Source of the DNA: Apostichopus californicus
Lineage: Eukaryota > Echinodermata > Holothuroidea > Aspidochirotida > Stichopodidae
Direction: 5' to 3'
NCBI GenBank assembly: GCA_020650975.1
Contig: JAIPMN010001699.1
Coordinates: 433 to 29,725 of the forward strand
Length of the DNA stretch: 29,293 nt
Position numbers and translations under genes: made by a program. Below the pieces are notes generated by a model that ran no database searches, was not told the origin of the DNA, and was given only the letters and a program-made list of their open reading frames with translations. Shown here piece by piece: positions 1 to 11,485 of this stretch (positions within the stretch are counted from its first letter, which is position 1; the number at the start of each line of letters is the position of its first letter).

Positions 1-2249
1 CCCCCCCCCCCCCCTAACCACCAAGAAAAACAGAAAGATTTAAACTAAAATAGTTACACCCTCAGGAATATATGTTCAAAGAGAGGGAGAAGGTGTGATC
101 ATTGCAAAGAAGTACTAAAAAAGAACTCAATTACTTGTTTTTAACTATGGACAGTCAATGAAATTTAATTATTAGATAGTTTATATGAAGACAGGAAAGT
201 AGTAAACATTTCTGCTTTGTAGAAATCCTTCCTATAGATGTTAAAATCAAGCCTGCAGTATGTATGCATCTTCTGATCCTCAACCCCTCCCCCTCCCTCA
301 ACTCCCAACCATCCCTTCCACACACACCTCCAACACTACCTGACTGATACGGGAAAGTGTGCAGTATGTGACCCGGAAAATTTGATTAGATATTAGCAAA
401 TGTTTTTCTTCTAGTATTGAATAGATGTGGGGTGGTGAAGGGGGGGGGGGAGAGTGTGATAGTATTGAGGAGGTGGGTAAGTAAAATCTTCAATACAGTA
501 AATAAAACATTTAATTTTGGCCAGGGTTTGAACTAAAAATAACGTAGATACTAGATACATTTGTTACATGTGTTCACACATTTGGTGATATGAAATGCCT
601 TTCATCGTGTTAATGATGCATGACATTTCAGCAACAGTACTGTTCTTACTACTGTATACTAGCACAGTACTGTGTTAAATTTCAAATTCTGATATCTAGT
701 TGCCATTTATGGTGACAGGACAGAAAAAAAACACAGTCAGTTTGTCTGCACTGCCTCCTTGATAATGATAAAAGTAATAATAATAAATGATTTGCCAACA
801 AAACATAATGCAAGCTTATCCCAAGAGGCTGTCTGGGTGTAGAATCTTCAAACCATTGAAAACTCTTCTTGTCTCTATTAAACATGGACATATTATCTGC
901 AGTGTACTGAAGAAGAGACACACTGGAAAACTGTATGTGTACTACATACATACATACATACAGCTATATAGACTGCTGTCAAGGGAGAACACAGTACTTA
1001 CAGTAGGACAGCCATTACTGTATGTGCAGTATGGAACATATGTAACCATATTAGACTGTATCTATTTGTATAGCTCTATGTATGTACTGTAGAATCTATG
1101 TGTAGCTATGTAGAGTCAGGAAAGAGGACATTGGCAGTTCACTATGCGTAACACAGATTTATTACAGGTATATTGGACAACATACAGTATGTGTGTGTAT
1201 ATAGTTAGGTACAGTAAGTCAAGTAAGAACACATAGGACACATCCATTACTGTATACATGTACAGTAACATACCATATCAGACTGAATGTACATACAGTA
1301 TACTAGTAGAGCTACTGTAAGTCAAATCATGTTAGACGACATTTTCCCTTCAATGAGCATCTAACACAGATATGTTTTCACACAGTTCACTGCCATTTGA
1401 CCTACTGTAAGATCACTGAAAACCCTGGTGTGCCTTTGGGCCAGACAAAGGTCATATGGTACAGTATACTGTAAGTGTTGTACTGTATTTTTCAGGGTTC
1501 ATATCAATATCTGACCTTTTTTTACGGAGATTAAATGCCACAGTAAATTTGCACGAAACACATATATGCTAATTTTTCAAAGAAAAAAAGAAAGAGATAA
1601 CTTAACTTGTGACTTACAGTAGAGAAGGTACAGTATCTATTAACGGGAGGAGGTATTTTTCTTGCTACTTTTTTATCTTTTTAACACATTTCTAACACAT
1701 TCGCTGACTTAAAGCCTTGCTATATCAAGACATACTTATTAATACATAGATTACAAACATGTGTAATCCCCTATGTCAATCTGTACTTTATTATTTAATA
1801 TTTTTACGTCAACATACATTGCCATTGAACCATGGATCCTAAACAAATTGTCCTTTGACAATTGTCTGCCAGAAAATATCTGCTACAAAATGTCAGACCA
1901 TGAAAGTTTGCCCTCTAGCGTAGACCTTATCTCATCTTTGAGAGTTTCATCTTTTGACATTTCAATTAGCTCTCTGAAACAAGAATGAGTGATACTCAGA
2001 GAACTGAAAACATGGAAAGAATCTTACTGTAGTGCAGTGGCTGTTGTCACAGTTTATGCATTTTTTATTTGAAGCACCTACCAAGAAGTTACGTCTTGAC
2101 TATGAAGCATAGTTTACCTACAAGGAAGGCAATGATGGGCACAAGGGTATCTCCTCATGAAGCCAAATTTGACTTCTTAACAAAATCTGCAGACATCCCC
2201 AGAATATTGTGTGACATATGGTTGAGATACTTTGGAAAGTGCACTTGTA
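1..2249. other. non-coding stretch with simple repeats
   Basis: No convincing exon is seen on either strand. The stretch opens with a 14-base C run, has a 10-base G run near 441, a short ACAT microsatellite near 942-960, and many copies of ACAGTA or its complement TACTGT (for example 640-672, 1000-1030, 1255-1320, 1460-1490). The open frames here are short, lack family resemblance and run through these repeats. If the Deltex gene on the minus strand continues to the left, this is intron. Confidence 0.6.
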
Positions 2250-2340
2250 GGTGGGACGGGGAGGGGGAGTGAGGGGAAGGGGAGGGGAGCTTGGGGAGGG
2301 AGAGGAGTTGGGGAGGGGAGATGAAAGAGGAAGGGACATT
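2250..2340. repeat. polypurine (G/A) tract
   Basis: About 90 bases that are almost entirely G and A on the plus strand, built from irregular GGGGAGG and GGGGAAGG units. Several runs of four or five G fall close together, so a G-quadruplex or triplex-prone structure is possible. The minus-strand open frame through it is just low-complexity Pro/Ser. Confidence 0.75.
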
Positions 2341-2401
2341 AACATTAAAAAATAATAACTAATCAGTCTCTTACACTTGGAACATTTGTTGTGTTAGCTT
2401 C

Positions 2402-2514
2402 TAAATTTTAATATTTATATTTTTAATATTTAAATTTTTAATATTTAAATTTTTAATATTTAAATTTAATATTTTTTAATATTTAAATTTAATATAAAAT
2501 TTAAATATTTAAAG
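2402..2514. repeat. AT-only tandem repeat (TTTTTAATATTTAAA unit)
   Basis: A run of A and T made of near-perfect copies of a 15-base unit, TTTTTAATATTTAAA. It degenerates rightward into shorter TAATATTTAAATTTAA pieces and an inverted copy. Each unit is itself close to palindromic (AATATT, AAATTT), so the array can extrude hairpins. It is a minisatellite with no coding content. Confidence 0.8.
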
Positions 2515-4960
2515 AAGAAACCCTGATCTCATTTTGCCACCTTTGTAAAGTACAACTTTACGACTGTCAATTCTCTCTATATCTCCATTAAACCTGATTG
2601 CGATGCTTTTGTACACTTGAAGTGTGCTTGTCCTTCTTTTCTCCGATCACGATTCAATAACGTTACCGTCCAGGCCTGCAGCAGCGAGACCTTATCAATT
2701 GTTTGGGGGGAGGGGGGAATTGTTTGGTGCTCGATTACGATTGATTCTGTCATTGAGTGGCCAGGTTTCTGTATGCATGCAGCCAGTCTATATATAAACA
2801 TATATAGTAAATAGAGTGCAAAGGAATGAACTCACAGCCTAGCAGGCATACAGGTAGTCAATACTTGGACTAGTTTCACTATCTTCGCAAGTCGCCGGTG
2901 TAACAGAATCACTTTCGAATCACAGCACAAAGTCGCAGCAAAAAGTGACTGCACAGAAGGGCCCAGTGTGTAATTTATGAATCCATTATCGCATCGCAAA
3001 TTCCGTGCAAAATGGTCAAATTGCTATACAGACTGTCCAAAGTTGATATTACAGGTTTTTTCTTACACAGGAACTTACGCAATTTTTTTATATCCTGGGA
3101 CAAACTTCAGTGCCTTCAAATATGCTATGTACACAAAAATTTGAACACCATTTTTCCTTCCCAGAGGTCTCGAAAATATCGTGTACAGCTAACAGGGAAC
3201 GAAAATGATAGTTACAGACTTGATAAAAACAAAGGCTATGACTACATGGTTAAGTAATGTCAGTGAATAGACTGTACAATAACTGCATTACACAGTAGGC
3301 ATACTGTAGTTTGTTACGTACAGTAAGTATTGACGTCAGTAAACTAACTATATTGGGCAAATACATATCATAGTCTACGGTCTGGACATATGAAATGAAT
3401 TGTAACACAAGACAAGCTTTTGGGATCATTTGAAGATTAGACAGATTTTGTTTACTACCAAAATAAATTTCAGATACACCTGAGAAATGTTCAAAATGAT
3501 GTTGGTGAGTGAGTATGAAAAGGAGAGGTTGGGGTGGTAGGAGGGGGGGGGGGGATAGTGGCTAGTAACTGAAGTTCAAGGCCTGTTACAGTATTATATA
3601 TGTCAGGTAACTGAATTTCATACAAATCTTTTCATATACCAAAGATGGCAAAACGGTACTTTTCTTTTCCCATTGTGAATTAGTGTATACAATTCCAAAG
3701 TTCTTTATCAATCTGACAAACAATACCACCTAGACCATTTTGGACCCATAATGCAATAGGAAAGCTGAATAGGCATACATTTAACTCCAATTTAAATCCA
3801 TTTAAATCTGGTATAAATCCAAGCTAAAGTTCAACTCACCTGAGATTTTTGTGTCACCGATTTTAAAAGCAGAACTTCAAATGAGAAACAAATTTTTTCT
3901 TTGTATTTTGCTCAAATACAAATAGACTTTCCTTTCTATTAATTGTGGGATATCTTTCATATCCTCTGTGATTGAATACAGGGACCGATTAGGCTCACTG
4001 ATTCCATTCTTTGATGTAAAGTGTTACAGACTGTTTATCAAAACCGCCCAATTGAACTCTTTGATGTTGTGTACAGTACAGCCTGTTATTACAGTATTAC
4101 AGTAAACTATCGTGGATTGAATACACACTGTACTGCACAGTACAAAACAACACTTTTCAGCAGTAACTTGTGGTTGAAAGTGAAACAGTGATACAATTGT
4201 GCTTCTAGTTTGCTTTTGCGTTTCAAGGACGTCTGCATGATTCGAATGATGTATATGCTAATATGATTAGCAAATTTTATACAGTTAACTATAATACCAC
4301 AGACAATTGCATGCAAAGTTCAGTATATTACAAGAGCATGTTACTGTACCTGGGTTCTCCTAATAATATGCCAGGCTTGTGTTATCAGCATATATGAAGC
4401 AGCACTTAATTAATTTTCATGTTTATATAATGGAATGCAGGAAAAGAAACATAGAACACATGACAGCATATAAAATCCACTCTTTGATGAACGATTTTTT
4501 TTTATATATAAATAATAATTTTTTTTGAGTTTCAAACAGTATTATTGTTCTTGTGGAAAATGGCTGAAAATTGTGCCCTGGGCAGTCCAGTGTATGAACG
4601 TTTTTTCCCAATTTTTTTTTTATCAAATATCATGATTTGGCACTGAAAATATATATTTTGTCAAATGTTATTTTAATCCCCCCCCCTACAATACCTAGGT
4701 GATACTAGAATGTACGGTATCTGAATGCTTTTAATTTAATATAGAAATGTTTGTATTATGTACAATATAATACAAACTTCCATCTTTGCTGTTGGCCAAT
4801 AAATCAACCACTAAACATGCGTAAGTAAACATGCGTAATTTTCGATTTTCCATTTGCAGTTTTTATACAATTTATTGTCAGATTGTATATAACAAATTTT
4901 CTACCCTTTTTATACCTTACATTATCGATTTATATATTTGTATATCATGTTTGTTTGTGT
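2515..4960. other. non-coding stretch, nothing recognised
   Basis: No exon with splice signals and no known domain is seen. A long G run lies at about 3542-3554 and A/T homopolymers at 4496-4530 and 4607-4621. The open frames (for example 3012-3257 on the plus strand) have AT-driven composition and no recognisable motif. Confidence 0.55.
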
Positions 4961-5034
4961 TTAACTGTAAAGCGCCTTAGAGCAATTTCTGATTGGATAA
5001 GGCGCTATAGAAATTTTGTAAAATAAATAAATAA
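4961..5034 (+). mobile_element. L2/CR1-type LINE or V-SINE 3' tail with hairpin
   Basis: The stretch reads AAAGCGCCTTAGAGC, then an 8-bp perfect inverted partner TAAGGCGC, then CTATAGAAAT and a short (AAAT)n tail ending near 5034. A GCGC-stem hairpin followed by CTATA-AAAT and a microsatellite tail is the 3'-end signature of L2-clade LINEs and the SINEs that borrow their tail. There it is taken as the reverse-transcriptase recognition site. Only the tail is recognisable; the upstream part is truncated or too diverged. The element is probably dead. Confidence 0.7.
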
Positions 5035-5221
5035 GTTATTTACCGTGCAAAGTGTTCTGTATGTCTATTAAAACAGTCAGTTGCTTGCTGATTCTTAACA
5101 ACAATATTCATGTTACTTTTTTGTTATCCCTCCACGAATGTTGGAGAAGCCTTCCAAGGTCTTATGGATTACAGCTTTAATGTCAGCGAGCTTCCAATCC
5201 AATATTATAACTCAATTTGGA

Positions 5222-5396
5222 TTTTTTTTTTTTTCAATTTAGAAAGTCATTTCAGATGGGAAAACCACATATTGCTTTTGGATGAAAAACCCACTTTACT
5301 ATGACCCTGCCAGGTATCGAACCTGAAACCTCTCGATGGCCTAAGCCTCATTGCTTCAAATGCCACCGCCTTTTATCCACTCGGCCACAGCACCGG
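5222..5396 (-). mobile_element. tRNA-derived SINE (Leu/Ser-like head, poly-A tail)
   Basis: Read on the minus strand, the head starts near 5394 with GGTGCTGTGGCCGAGTGGAT, an excellent pol III A box (TGGCCGAGTGG). It is followed by a B box GGTTCGATACC near 5315. The spacing, with an insert between the anticodon-like region and the B box, resembles a class II (Leu or Ser) tRNA. The two ends do not pair as an acceptor stem, so this is not a functional tRNA. The body runs about 70 bases further and ends in 13 A (T run 5222-5234 on plus), the normal end of a retroposed SINE. No clear target duplication was found. Confidence 0.7.
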
Positions 5397-5583
5397 TATG
5401 GTGCTGTATGCAGCTGATATTTATACTATCATAGTTATAATGTAAAGTCTGAAAAGCTCACTCAAATTTAAAAAGGTCTACTAAGCTCTAACAAAACCAA
5501 TAATTATCAGACACAAAAAGAAAGAAAAAAGTAGAAAGAAATGTAGTTTTTATTTGATTTTTTTCTTTGTTATAATCACTGAC

Positions 5584-5660
5584 CTGTCATGACAGGACTG
5601 AGTCTTGGGCCGGCTTTATAAGCAGCTCTGGCTGTGATCTGGTTAGGTGTTGAATGCGAT
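5584..5660 (-). CDS. dtx: Deltex-like E3 ligase, exon 4 (linker)
   Basis: A 77-base internal exon. The acceptor is a good pyrimidine tract, TTTCCTTCTTACAG, ending at 5661; the donor CAG|GTCAGT starts at 5583. It enters one base into the third codon position (joining AG of exon 3 to make Arg) and leaves in phase 1. It encodes SHSTPNQITARAAYKAGPRL and a few more residues, a low-complexity linker with no domain of its own. Assignment rests on strand, phase fit to exon 3 and spacing. The next exon, with phase 1 entry, was not found to the left; the RING and Deltex C-terminal domain must be encoded outside the window or are lost. Confidence 0.55.
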
Positions 5661-6287
5661 CTGTAAGAAGGAAACAGAAATGATTCATAACTGCACTGCA
5701 CAACAATAGCTCGCCATATAAATACTATATATACATACTGTACTGTATGTACTGTAGCATTTGTACAGTGCACAGACTGTACCACGTTCAGTTTCCCCCG
5801 TTTCGATAATCGGGTACTGTACGTGTATTGAAATGTCCGATCAAGCTTCAATACAAACAATGTTTCAAGACTATTTCTGTGTATATCAACATTGCAACAG
5901 CTAGTGATACTGTACCTCACTCAACATTCATGTGACTAGACAGGATGGGTTAGCTTACAAAGGAAAAGAAAGAAAGAAAACAATAACAAGGGGAAGCAAA
6001 TTTCCTTTCGCTTTGTCAGGGAAAAAAAGGGGATACAATTGTTGATGTAGTTTTGATTTATCTATTAATGGGTCTAACATAATATTTTTTTCATTGGCTG
6101 AATTTCCAACATCTCATTGGGAGGGGGATCACTGACCTACAGAAGTGACTAATCAATAGGGTCACTGTCAAGAGCTTAATACACAGTTCACTCAGGCAGG
6201 GTATAGACTTAGTGCTGATGTTGTGAGGAGACAGGTAAACAAGCAAGATGCAAAGTAAAATAACAAACTAATTGAAAAATACATTAC

Positions 6288-6468
6288 CTGACCATTTTAC
6301 TCGTCCCACTCTTTCGTGACTGGGCCAGACTGTCGATCTGGGAAGTCGTGGCACTGTGTGTCAGGGAGGTACTAGCGGTGGTGACGAGATTCGTAGAAGC
6401 AGGGGAGAAGGTCGTTGACAGGTCATCGGGTACACTCACAGTTCTGGAAACAATTTCCTTCTGTTTTT
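6288..6468 (-). CDS. dtx: Deltex-like E3 ligase, exon 3 (Ser/Thr-rich linker)
   Basis: A 181-base internal exon with a strong T-run acceptor (TTTTTTTTTTTACAG, exon starting at 6468) and donor CAG|GTAATG at 6287. It needs two bases to finish an entering phase 1 codon, which exon 2 supplies, and it leaves in phase 2, which exon 4 accepts. It encodes EKQKEIVSRTVSVPDDLS followed by a Ser/Thr-rich stretch (STTFSPASTNLVTTASTSL and on) ending KSGTSKMV. In Deltex proteins the region between the WWE pair and the RING is poorly conserved and often low-complexity, so the content fits but does not prove the family. The phase chain is the main support. Confidence 0.6.
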
Positions 6469-6695
6469 CTGTAAAAAAAAAAATTACAAAAACAATTGGC
6501 AAATTTGCATGGCAATATCCACATAGATCTAAGGTGGTTATTATACTTTTAAGCACTTTTAAACGTTATCACCCCTGGAAGTTTAATACTGTAAATATCC
6601 AATTTATGATGAAATATATTCCAGAACATTTCAGTTGCATGCATCTGTCCTCCAAACTCCTCGAAGAGCATGCTGGAAACTGTCTGTACACTTGC

Positions 6696-6772
6696 AAATA
6701 ACATACATACACCCATACATGCACACATGTCACATTCATACATACACGCATACATACACACAAACACTCATA
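6696..6772. repeat. CATA-rich microsatellite
   Basis: Imperfect CATA and CACA repeats (ACATACATACACCCATACATG and similar) run for about 75 bases inside the large Deltex intron 2. The frames that read through it are artefacts of the 4-base period. Confidence 0.7.
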
Positions 6773-7844
6773 CGTATCTCATACTCTAATTGACCAACAA
6801 GCAGTTTCCAAAGTAATGAAAAATAAAACAGATCCGAGACACTTTTTACAGACATGAGTTTCCGAAAAAGGGTGAATATTTTCAAAAAGTCTAGTTTCAC
6901 TCTGTACATTTAGATGTAACTACAATTTCTAGATCTACTAAACCTGCAAATGTGCTCATTTGCAGACAGTGAGTTAAAGTATTATATTATGACATCGAGT
7001 AGTTCACATATTCAATGAAATTTATACGTTTCCAGTTGACGTATCTTAGTCAAATCTGCAATCCCAACACTCGTTTTTGTCTAGTGCCAACTCAAATTGT
7101 AAATCTCCACTTCAAGAGGTATATTTCAATCCTGTCAAGCCTTAGCCAACGAAAGCTCGGTTTAAAGCATTCCACGTCAATTTTTACTCAACCGCAGCGT
7201 ACAGCGAGTACAGTACTAGCCAGTGTTTGTACACATTCACTTACAAACCACTTGTGATTGTCAAAACTCTGAAAGGTCAAGTTGTTGTAAACTTGTATCA
7301 TACAGTATACAGTATAAATTGACGAAACAACCATTGCATGCAAAATGTATTTTTTATTTTCTTCTTTTGACATCTTTCAAAATTTTGACAGGACATGAAA
7401 TATGCAGGGCTGATATTGCAGTGAATTTGCACTGTAGAGTTAATCACTTTTCGGAAAGTAAAAATGGAAAAAAAAAGGGCAGAGAAACGTTGAAATATGG
7501 ATTTACAGGTACAAAAGTTTTAGAACTGATACACTGTGAGATGGAAAGCAACTGCACTGTAGTACTGGTCTACTGTCCACATCATATCATTGAGATACAA
7601 TCTATTTGGTCGATTGACATCTTGGGGGAAATTACTGGGGAATAACTTTTTCCAGTATCGCATCGCAACAACGCTATCATGCGGAACCGATTATTGCGTT
7701 CCACCTAAAGGATTGTACTTTTCCGCGCTTTTGATTCGCCACAACCACAACAGGAGAAGAATGTAGATCATTCGATTCAACGCAGTTCAAAGCCAGGGAG
7801 GTTCCCCCTCCCCCTTCTGTAGTCTGTGCAGCATTGCCACTTAC

Positions 7845-7878
7845 TGGGTTGTGGCGGGATTGCAATATTGCGACTCAT
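7845..7878 (-). CDS. possible alternative first exon of the Deltex-like gene
   Basis: On the minus strand an ATG at 7878 opens MSRNIAIPPQP and, after 34 bases, meets a near-consensus donor, CCCA|GTAAGTGG (intron from 7844). It leaves one base, phase 1, exactly what exon 3 of the Deltex-like gene requires. Splicing would give a product without the WWE domains. This could equally be chance: the exon is short and no promoter motif or family resemblance supports it. Confidence 0.22.
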
Positions 7879-8182
7879 TTGATATAAACGTACAGCGCCC
7901 CATACAGTATAATATGTATTATAGCACTGTTCTTTATTTGCTTCATTAATATTTATTGTGAAACATTAAGTTGTTCATTTACATCGTGGATTGTATAGGC
8001 CTAGAAGTTGGTATTAATTGCAAAACACTAAATCATATATTAGGCCAGCTCCATGAAAAACGATGAAATAATCGGTAATCGGCATCGTCCCGATTGTCAC
8101 ATGAACTAATCCATATTCCGTAATAACCAATTATCATATAATCGGTCGAACACTAGTACTCAGCATTGTTACGAACGCAGGA

Positions 8183-8395
8183 TTCTGCGTCCGGGACGCA
8201 ATGTTTTGGCCAGGGACGCAAAATCTTTAAATTGCTTGCGTCCGGCGGACATTCACAAAGTATAGGCAGTGATACTACACTAGTATTAGTAACATTTGGT
8301 CATACGATAAACGTATTTGGTTTTCGATCGGGACGCAAGCTTTTTTTACGGGACGCAAACTTTTTCGGGGGCTTGCGTCCTTGGGACGCAAACTT
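8183..8395. repeat. GGGACGCAA / TTGCGTCC hairpin cluster
   Basis: Five copies of GGGACGCAA and three of TGCGTCC lie within about 210 bases. They form nested inverted repeats: GCGTCC-GGGACGC near 8195; GGACGCAA with TTGCGTCC across 8214-8242; and GGACGCAAGC with GCTTGCGTCC across about 8331-8379. Local GC and codon feel differ from the AT-rich surroundings. It lies in Deltex intron 2. It could be a decayed MITE or repetitive exon-like unit; the family is not recognised. Confidence 0.6.
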
Positions 8396-8399
8396 TCTT

Positions 8400-10140
8400 T
8401 CACTAATAACATTACTGGTACTGTAAATGCATCACAGGATTCATACTCACACAGTATCTGGGCCTTACAGTATCTGAAGCATTCAGTATGTACAGTAGAA
8501 TAGTAATCTGGACACGAGAACCACACCATTCACCAACATAGTAGGATCCAATTCATTCTTTCGAATAAATTAACTCCAACATACACCACTTTTAATCCAA
8601 GCTTAAAACTTAAAAGCAAGAGGTGCTATAGGTAACAGGACTTAACACTAGTACAGTATACAAAAGCCATAAAATCCCATCCCACCACTCTAGATACATT
8701 TACATGAGAGATCAGTATTTTATTGATGGGATAAATTGTCAGTTTTTTTTATTGAAATCCATATTTCTCCAAAGGATTTTCAAATGCTGAGCTTGAGGCA
8801 ACATTTTCTGTAGTCCTTTCAAAAAGGGTAGCACCATATCTATTGTACAGTGAGACATCATGGAAAACTTAAAAAGTGCATGAGACTCAGTCCTGAAGAG
8901 CTTTAATATTACAGTACAGTACTAAACAGTAGGGTGGTTTGGACCTACAGTACAGTACTACTGTACATACAACTGACTCACCGCGTATACAGTGTGCATA
9001 ATGTACAGTATAATACTACTAGCTCATTATCATGGATCTATGTAGCTGATCAATGCTACCCCCAATGTCCCTAGAACTTTATGTTAACAATGGGTCAAAA
9101 TTGGTTTAAATGATGGAATTTGACTTGTGGCAGGTTTAATGTCCATGCTACACTTTGCAACAAAGCTCAGACACCTCATAAATGTGTAAAACAGTATTGT
9201 AGCTCTACTAGCGTACTGTATCTGTAATATTATGTACTGAACAGTACATACAGTATATATACAAAGAAACCTAAATAACTGTAGAGATACTGTTCAAGTG
9301 TGTTCTAGCACAATCAAAGCTTCACAGACTGTACATGTACACTTGGTACGAATAAACCCCAATGTACTACGTAATGTTAGCTGACGGTAAGTTAATTTGT
9401 CTTACAAATTACGAAGGGTATCAGGCTGTTTGGATAATTATGAAAATCAAGGCATGCATGCTTTGAACAATTTTACCCACATTCAAACATTGTATAAAGT
9501 TTTGACGAGAGTGTTTACTAGATTTAATTTATTATAAAATGCATCATAAATATATTTTGTCTTTGAATAGAAAGTTTCGAAATTCGGATAGTTTAAAACA
9601 AAGTTGAGATTTTTGATAGGGACAATGGGAGGTCTACAGCCAACTGTTGGACTGTACACAGTTTCTATCTTCATTTTAATGAGGACGTTGGAGCTACCAC
9701 AAGGTGTCACAGATCACACCTTTAAAAACACAACTGGTGCGACTTAGTGACAAAACTCACACCAGTTCAGTTCTCTGCAAACTGATGTTTTGCACAGCTA
9801 CAGTAGTTTGTGTTCAAGGGTACGAACGTGTTGACTTTAACAATTCAACATACTCTGTTGTACAGTAACTGAACCTGTATATTTTTCTACCGAAGTAAAT
9901 TACCGATTGGGGAACAGGAAGTGCATCAGCTCATGGTAGACATGGGATATTTTATTCCTATACTGTTAACATCTCTTTTAATGTGCAGTAATTTCACTGT
10001 TGTTCTAAAACCATTGGTTCTTTGTAGTACTTGTTCAGGAAATTGTATGGATGAAAACTGGTATTAAAGGTGGAAGGGAACAGGAAGGAGGTGAGTCAGT
10101 GTGTGTGTGGGAGGGGGTAGGGGAGGGAGGGGGAACAGCG
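8400..10140. other. intronic stretch without recognised genes
   Basis: No exon with good splice sites or known domain is visible. There are many ACAGTA/TACTGTA copies, densest at 8910-9010 and 9230-9260. A G-rich run lies near 10100-10135. It falls inside the roughly 5-kb Deltex intron 2. Confidence 0.55.
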
Positions 10141-10151
10141 CGTAAATTTAG

Positions 10152-10223
10152 CGGTCGTCCCTGACGACCAAAATAACTGTCGGGCAACCAAAACTTGTCA
10201 AATCGTGATGTACTGGTTGCCCG
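10152..10223. repeat. paired hairpins GGTCGTC/GACGACC and CGGGCAACCA/TGGTTGCCCG
   Basis: A short hairpin, GGTCGTC-CCT-GACGACC, is followed by a 10-bp perfect inverted repeat, CGGGCAACCA and TGGTTGCCCG, spaced about 23 bases. The block ends CGGCGGACA, the same end as the GGGACGCAA cluster near 8243, and the order of short arms is the same. This suggests two diverged members of one structured repeat. Confidence 0.55.
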
Positions 10224-10739
10224 GCGGACAACCCAAAAAAAACTAAGAAAAAAAAGAGATTGATCAGTGTTAGTGAATGAGACACCTTTGAACAGGAAAA
10301 GAAGTCAGAAATTATTTTGACAAATTCAATACGAAAACAGTGTATCATGATTTCAACTCATTCTTCGAAATAAATCTCCTTCTACTGTAGTTAGAGTGCT
10401 ATATTTACGTGAAAACCACAGACCAGGAAAAGCCAAGTACAGCTTTTGTTTAAAAACAATAATAGCGCTTCCTTGTTTGGAACTGGATGCTCATTACTTT
10501 CATGGCGGCTCTGTGGATGTGTGCATTCAAGCGTGAGCGACATGCAGGCTGCATAATGAACAGCGGTGTGCTGCCGGCTGGGCCGACAATGATATTTGCC
10601 AGCCTCCCCTTAGTCATAGATCACTTCAATGAAGTTCCGTAATTCAGCATAGCTCTTATTTTTGGAATATAAGTTTCCAGTCCCTGTTATGCCCAAAAGT
10701 ATAGTTAAGTCTGTTCAAAACTGATAAAAAGGTATTATT

Positions 10740-11060
10740 AAGTTTATACATACATACATGTATGTTTAATACAGTACATCTGAACATTGTAGTTTTCTAT
10801 AGCCATTCAGTATTTCACAAACAAATCTTATGGTCGATTACTTAACAGTGCGCATAGTAAATTATACAGTACACAGATACTATAACTGGATATGTACAGT
10901 TACTGTACTTAACTGTACTGTACTGCATGTACTGTATTGTAAATGTTCTGTAGTACATATACTTTCGTTAAGAATTTACAATGTAAAGGAGAACATTATA
11001 GCACTACTTTATACAGGACAGTACACTACAGCACAGTACAGGTACTGCACCAAGTCCAAG
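10740..11060. repeat. TACTGTA-rich stretch
   Basis: Dense irregular copies of TACTGTA, ACTGTACTGTACTG and ACAGTACA, often palindromic (GTAC cores). A 129-codon plus-strand frame through it (10830-11219) is rich in Tyr, Cys and Val from the repeat and is not credible as protein. Confidence 0.65.
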
Positions 11061-11485
11061 CTGCTGAGTCACATTAACCATTTGAACACACAAACTTGTG
11101 TAAGAAACTGGTATGTCCAAAGGATAGTACAATTTGTGTACAGGCACGTCACTATTGAATTTGCTAGCTGTATCATGATTTATGCTGTAATAATAATAAT
11201 GATAGTGCTGTATATGTAGCGCACTGTTACTGTCCCTTTGTCTGTGTACTGACAGCGCAAGCTGTGATCACAACGTTTATGCCAAGTCAAACCTACATAC
11301 AGTACTGCTGTAGACTTATTATTAAAAGAATTCATACCAAAAAAACCAAAGTTAATTAAAAACTTTATACAAAAGGAAATTAAAAATGTTTAAAACCTGC
11401 TCTCAGATGCTGTTAATACAGAAAGCATACTGTACAGTATACATGTAACTTTACCAACTAACCAATGGATGTATGTAAAACTTAC

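Noticed and set aside
5212-5240. TCAATTT on both sides of the T run as a target duplication
   Set aside because: One copy lies inside the SINE body next to its poly-A and not beyond the head, so it cannot be the flanking duplication.
5302-5396. Functional tRNA-Leu or tRNA-Ser gene
   Set aside because: A and B boxes are good but the ends do not form an acceptor stem, and a poly-A tail follows; SINE fits better.
10830-11219. 129-codon plus-strand open frame
   Set aside because: It reads through TACTGTA repeats, giving a Tyr/Cys/Val-rich product without family resemblance or splice context.
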